The position numbers and the translations under genes are program-made. 64,000 nucleotides of DNA from Asparagopsis taxiformis (Eukaryota > Rhodophyta > Florideophyceae > Bonnemaisoniales > Bonnemaisoniaceae), in contig JALQPE010000422.1 of NCBI GenBank assembly GCA_030407315.1, forward strand, positions 1-64,000, in the 5' to 3' direction. Below, piece after piece: positions 63,134-64,000 of the stretch; the stretch's first letter is position 1; the number at the start of each line of letters is the position of its first letter. A model generated the notes under the pieces. That model saw only the letters and a program-made list of their open reading frames with translations. It had not been told where the DNA came from and did not search any database.

Positions 63134-64000
63134 AAATTTGCATCACTGCTGAACAAAACTGAACATACCATATTTTGGTGCCCAATCAGCGGCTCACAAG
63201 CTTGTCGCCGATCTTGTACACTCCACAATCGTACACTCTCGTCGTTAGATCCCGACGCGATGATACGTTCGTCGGCACTCAGCGCAACACAGTTGACTTT
63301 CTCTGTGTGTCCTGTGAGCGCCTCTCCATTCGGTGTCCACGTGTCCACGTCCCAAACTCGAAGTGTATGATCAGATGATCCAGACACCAACACGTTTCCA
63401 CTGATCCCAACAGCCAACGACCATATCGTAGAACTGTGCGCGCCAACACACTTCAACACGCGTCCACTTGTCGCCTCCACGAATCGCACATTGCCACTCG
63501 ACGACCCAACAGCCAGTACTCCACGTGTCGGCAGCAGGACGGCATACCACAGGAATTCATAGTTCTCCAGCTTGACCTTGAATGATCGATGCAGCGATTT
63601 CCTCCACACCTTCACAATTCCCTCAAGTGAACATGAGTAGATATCTCCGCTTCTCCTGTCAATGCAAATCCCTATCACTGTAGTGTTGTGTCCATCTTGT
63701 ATACAACGCTCCTCGCCATCATTGCATCCAATGACGCGAACTTCCCCTCTACGGCCACCAATCACCAATTCATCCTCTTCTACACCCAAATCCATGCGCA
63801 TGATATTGACTTGCGTTGCCAGCAAACCTTTCAGCTCACTGTCGACACTGTTCAACACCCCAGCACCAGCACGAACCCACGGTCGAGCACTGTGCTCCTC
63901 GATGCCCCACATCACTCGTCGGATGACACTCGAGTCGCTTCGCAGAGAAGCAAGCCGCCCAAAAAGCTGGAACGAACACTCTCCGCGATTATTCATGCAG

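Larger units (their letters stand above)
62188..64000 (-). pseudogene. NB-ARC / WD40 family, copy 4 (WD40 part), split by two elements, continues past window
   Basis: The 63,996-63,134 frame has WD40 repeats nearly identical to copy 1 (e.g. DGHNTTVIGICIDRRSGDIY, SGSSDHTLRVWDV, GHTEKVNCVALSADERIIAS). The miniature LTR element at 62,655-63,133 cuts it within a propeller blade, and the frame resumes at 62,654-62,188 (IVWDVKSASTGVSMIHRF and on to LTVFV). Gypsy B then cuts it again, and the TIR part is not in the window. The coding frame itself is less damaged here than in copy 1. Confidence 0.87.

Overview
The window looks like repeat-dense nuclear DNA from a eukaryote. Almost every recognisable coding region is a transposable element or a relic of one, and the only host-type genes are fragments of one family of NB-ARC/WD40/TIR STAND proteins. 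I see no rRNA gene, no complete tRNA gene, no CRISPR array and no bacterial operon structure. Chromodomain and other Ty3/gypsy elements, Ty1/copia elements primed by an internal part of initiator tRNA, tyrosine-recombinase (DIRS-like) retroelements and a Mutator-like element with a Ulp1 protease, all with intron-poor ORFs, would fit a multicellular red alga. That assignment is an inference; other algal or protist lineages are possible.

Layout, left to right. 1-5191: a decayed plus-strand Ty3/gypsy element (A; protease, RT, RNase H, integrase, chromodomain), followed to about 9.4 kb by low-complexity DNA, three short-motif arrays and minus-strand ORFs of unknown function. 9.4-13.6 kb: a very CpG-rich minus-strand gypsy relic (C) that keeps gag and protease but no RT. 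13.6-17.0 kb: DIRS-like element 1, truncated at its 5' end. 17,879-31,432: a Mutator-like element (MULE) with terminal inverted repeats of about 3 kb, each carrying a full Ulp1-type protease gene, around a central frameshifted transposase; a decayed copia element (A) sits in the right arm. 32.2-36.2 kb: NB-ARC/WD40/TIR pseudogene 1. 36.6-37.9 kb: solo LTR and copia relics. 38.0-39.1 kb: fragment 2 of the family, with the best TIR domain. 42.1-46.5 kb: pseudogene 3. 46,928-51,558: nearly intact minus-strand copia element B. 52-57.5 kb: DIRS-like element 2, inserted into the integrase of gypsy element B (57.5-62.19 kb), which is itself inserted in family member 4 (62.19-64.0 kb). Member 4 is also split by a 479-bp miniature LTR element.

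The points most worth following are: (i) an NB-ARC-WD40-TIR architecture with TIR at the C terminus; (ii) the MULE with a protease gene in both giant inverted repeats; (iii) five covarying hairpins with a fixed 13-nt loop in the presumed RNA leader of gypsy B; and (iv) three unrelated LTR pairs in which the PBS-side LTR lacks a 46-51 bp block present in the PPT-side LTR. All calls come from reading the sequence and the conceptual translations; no database search was possible.
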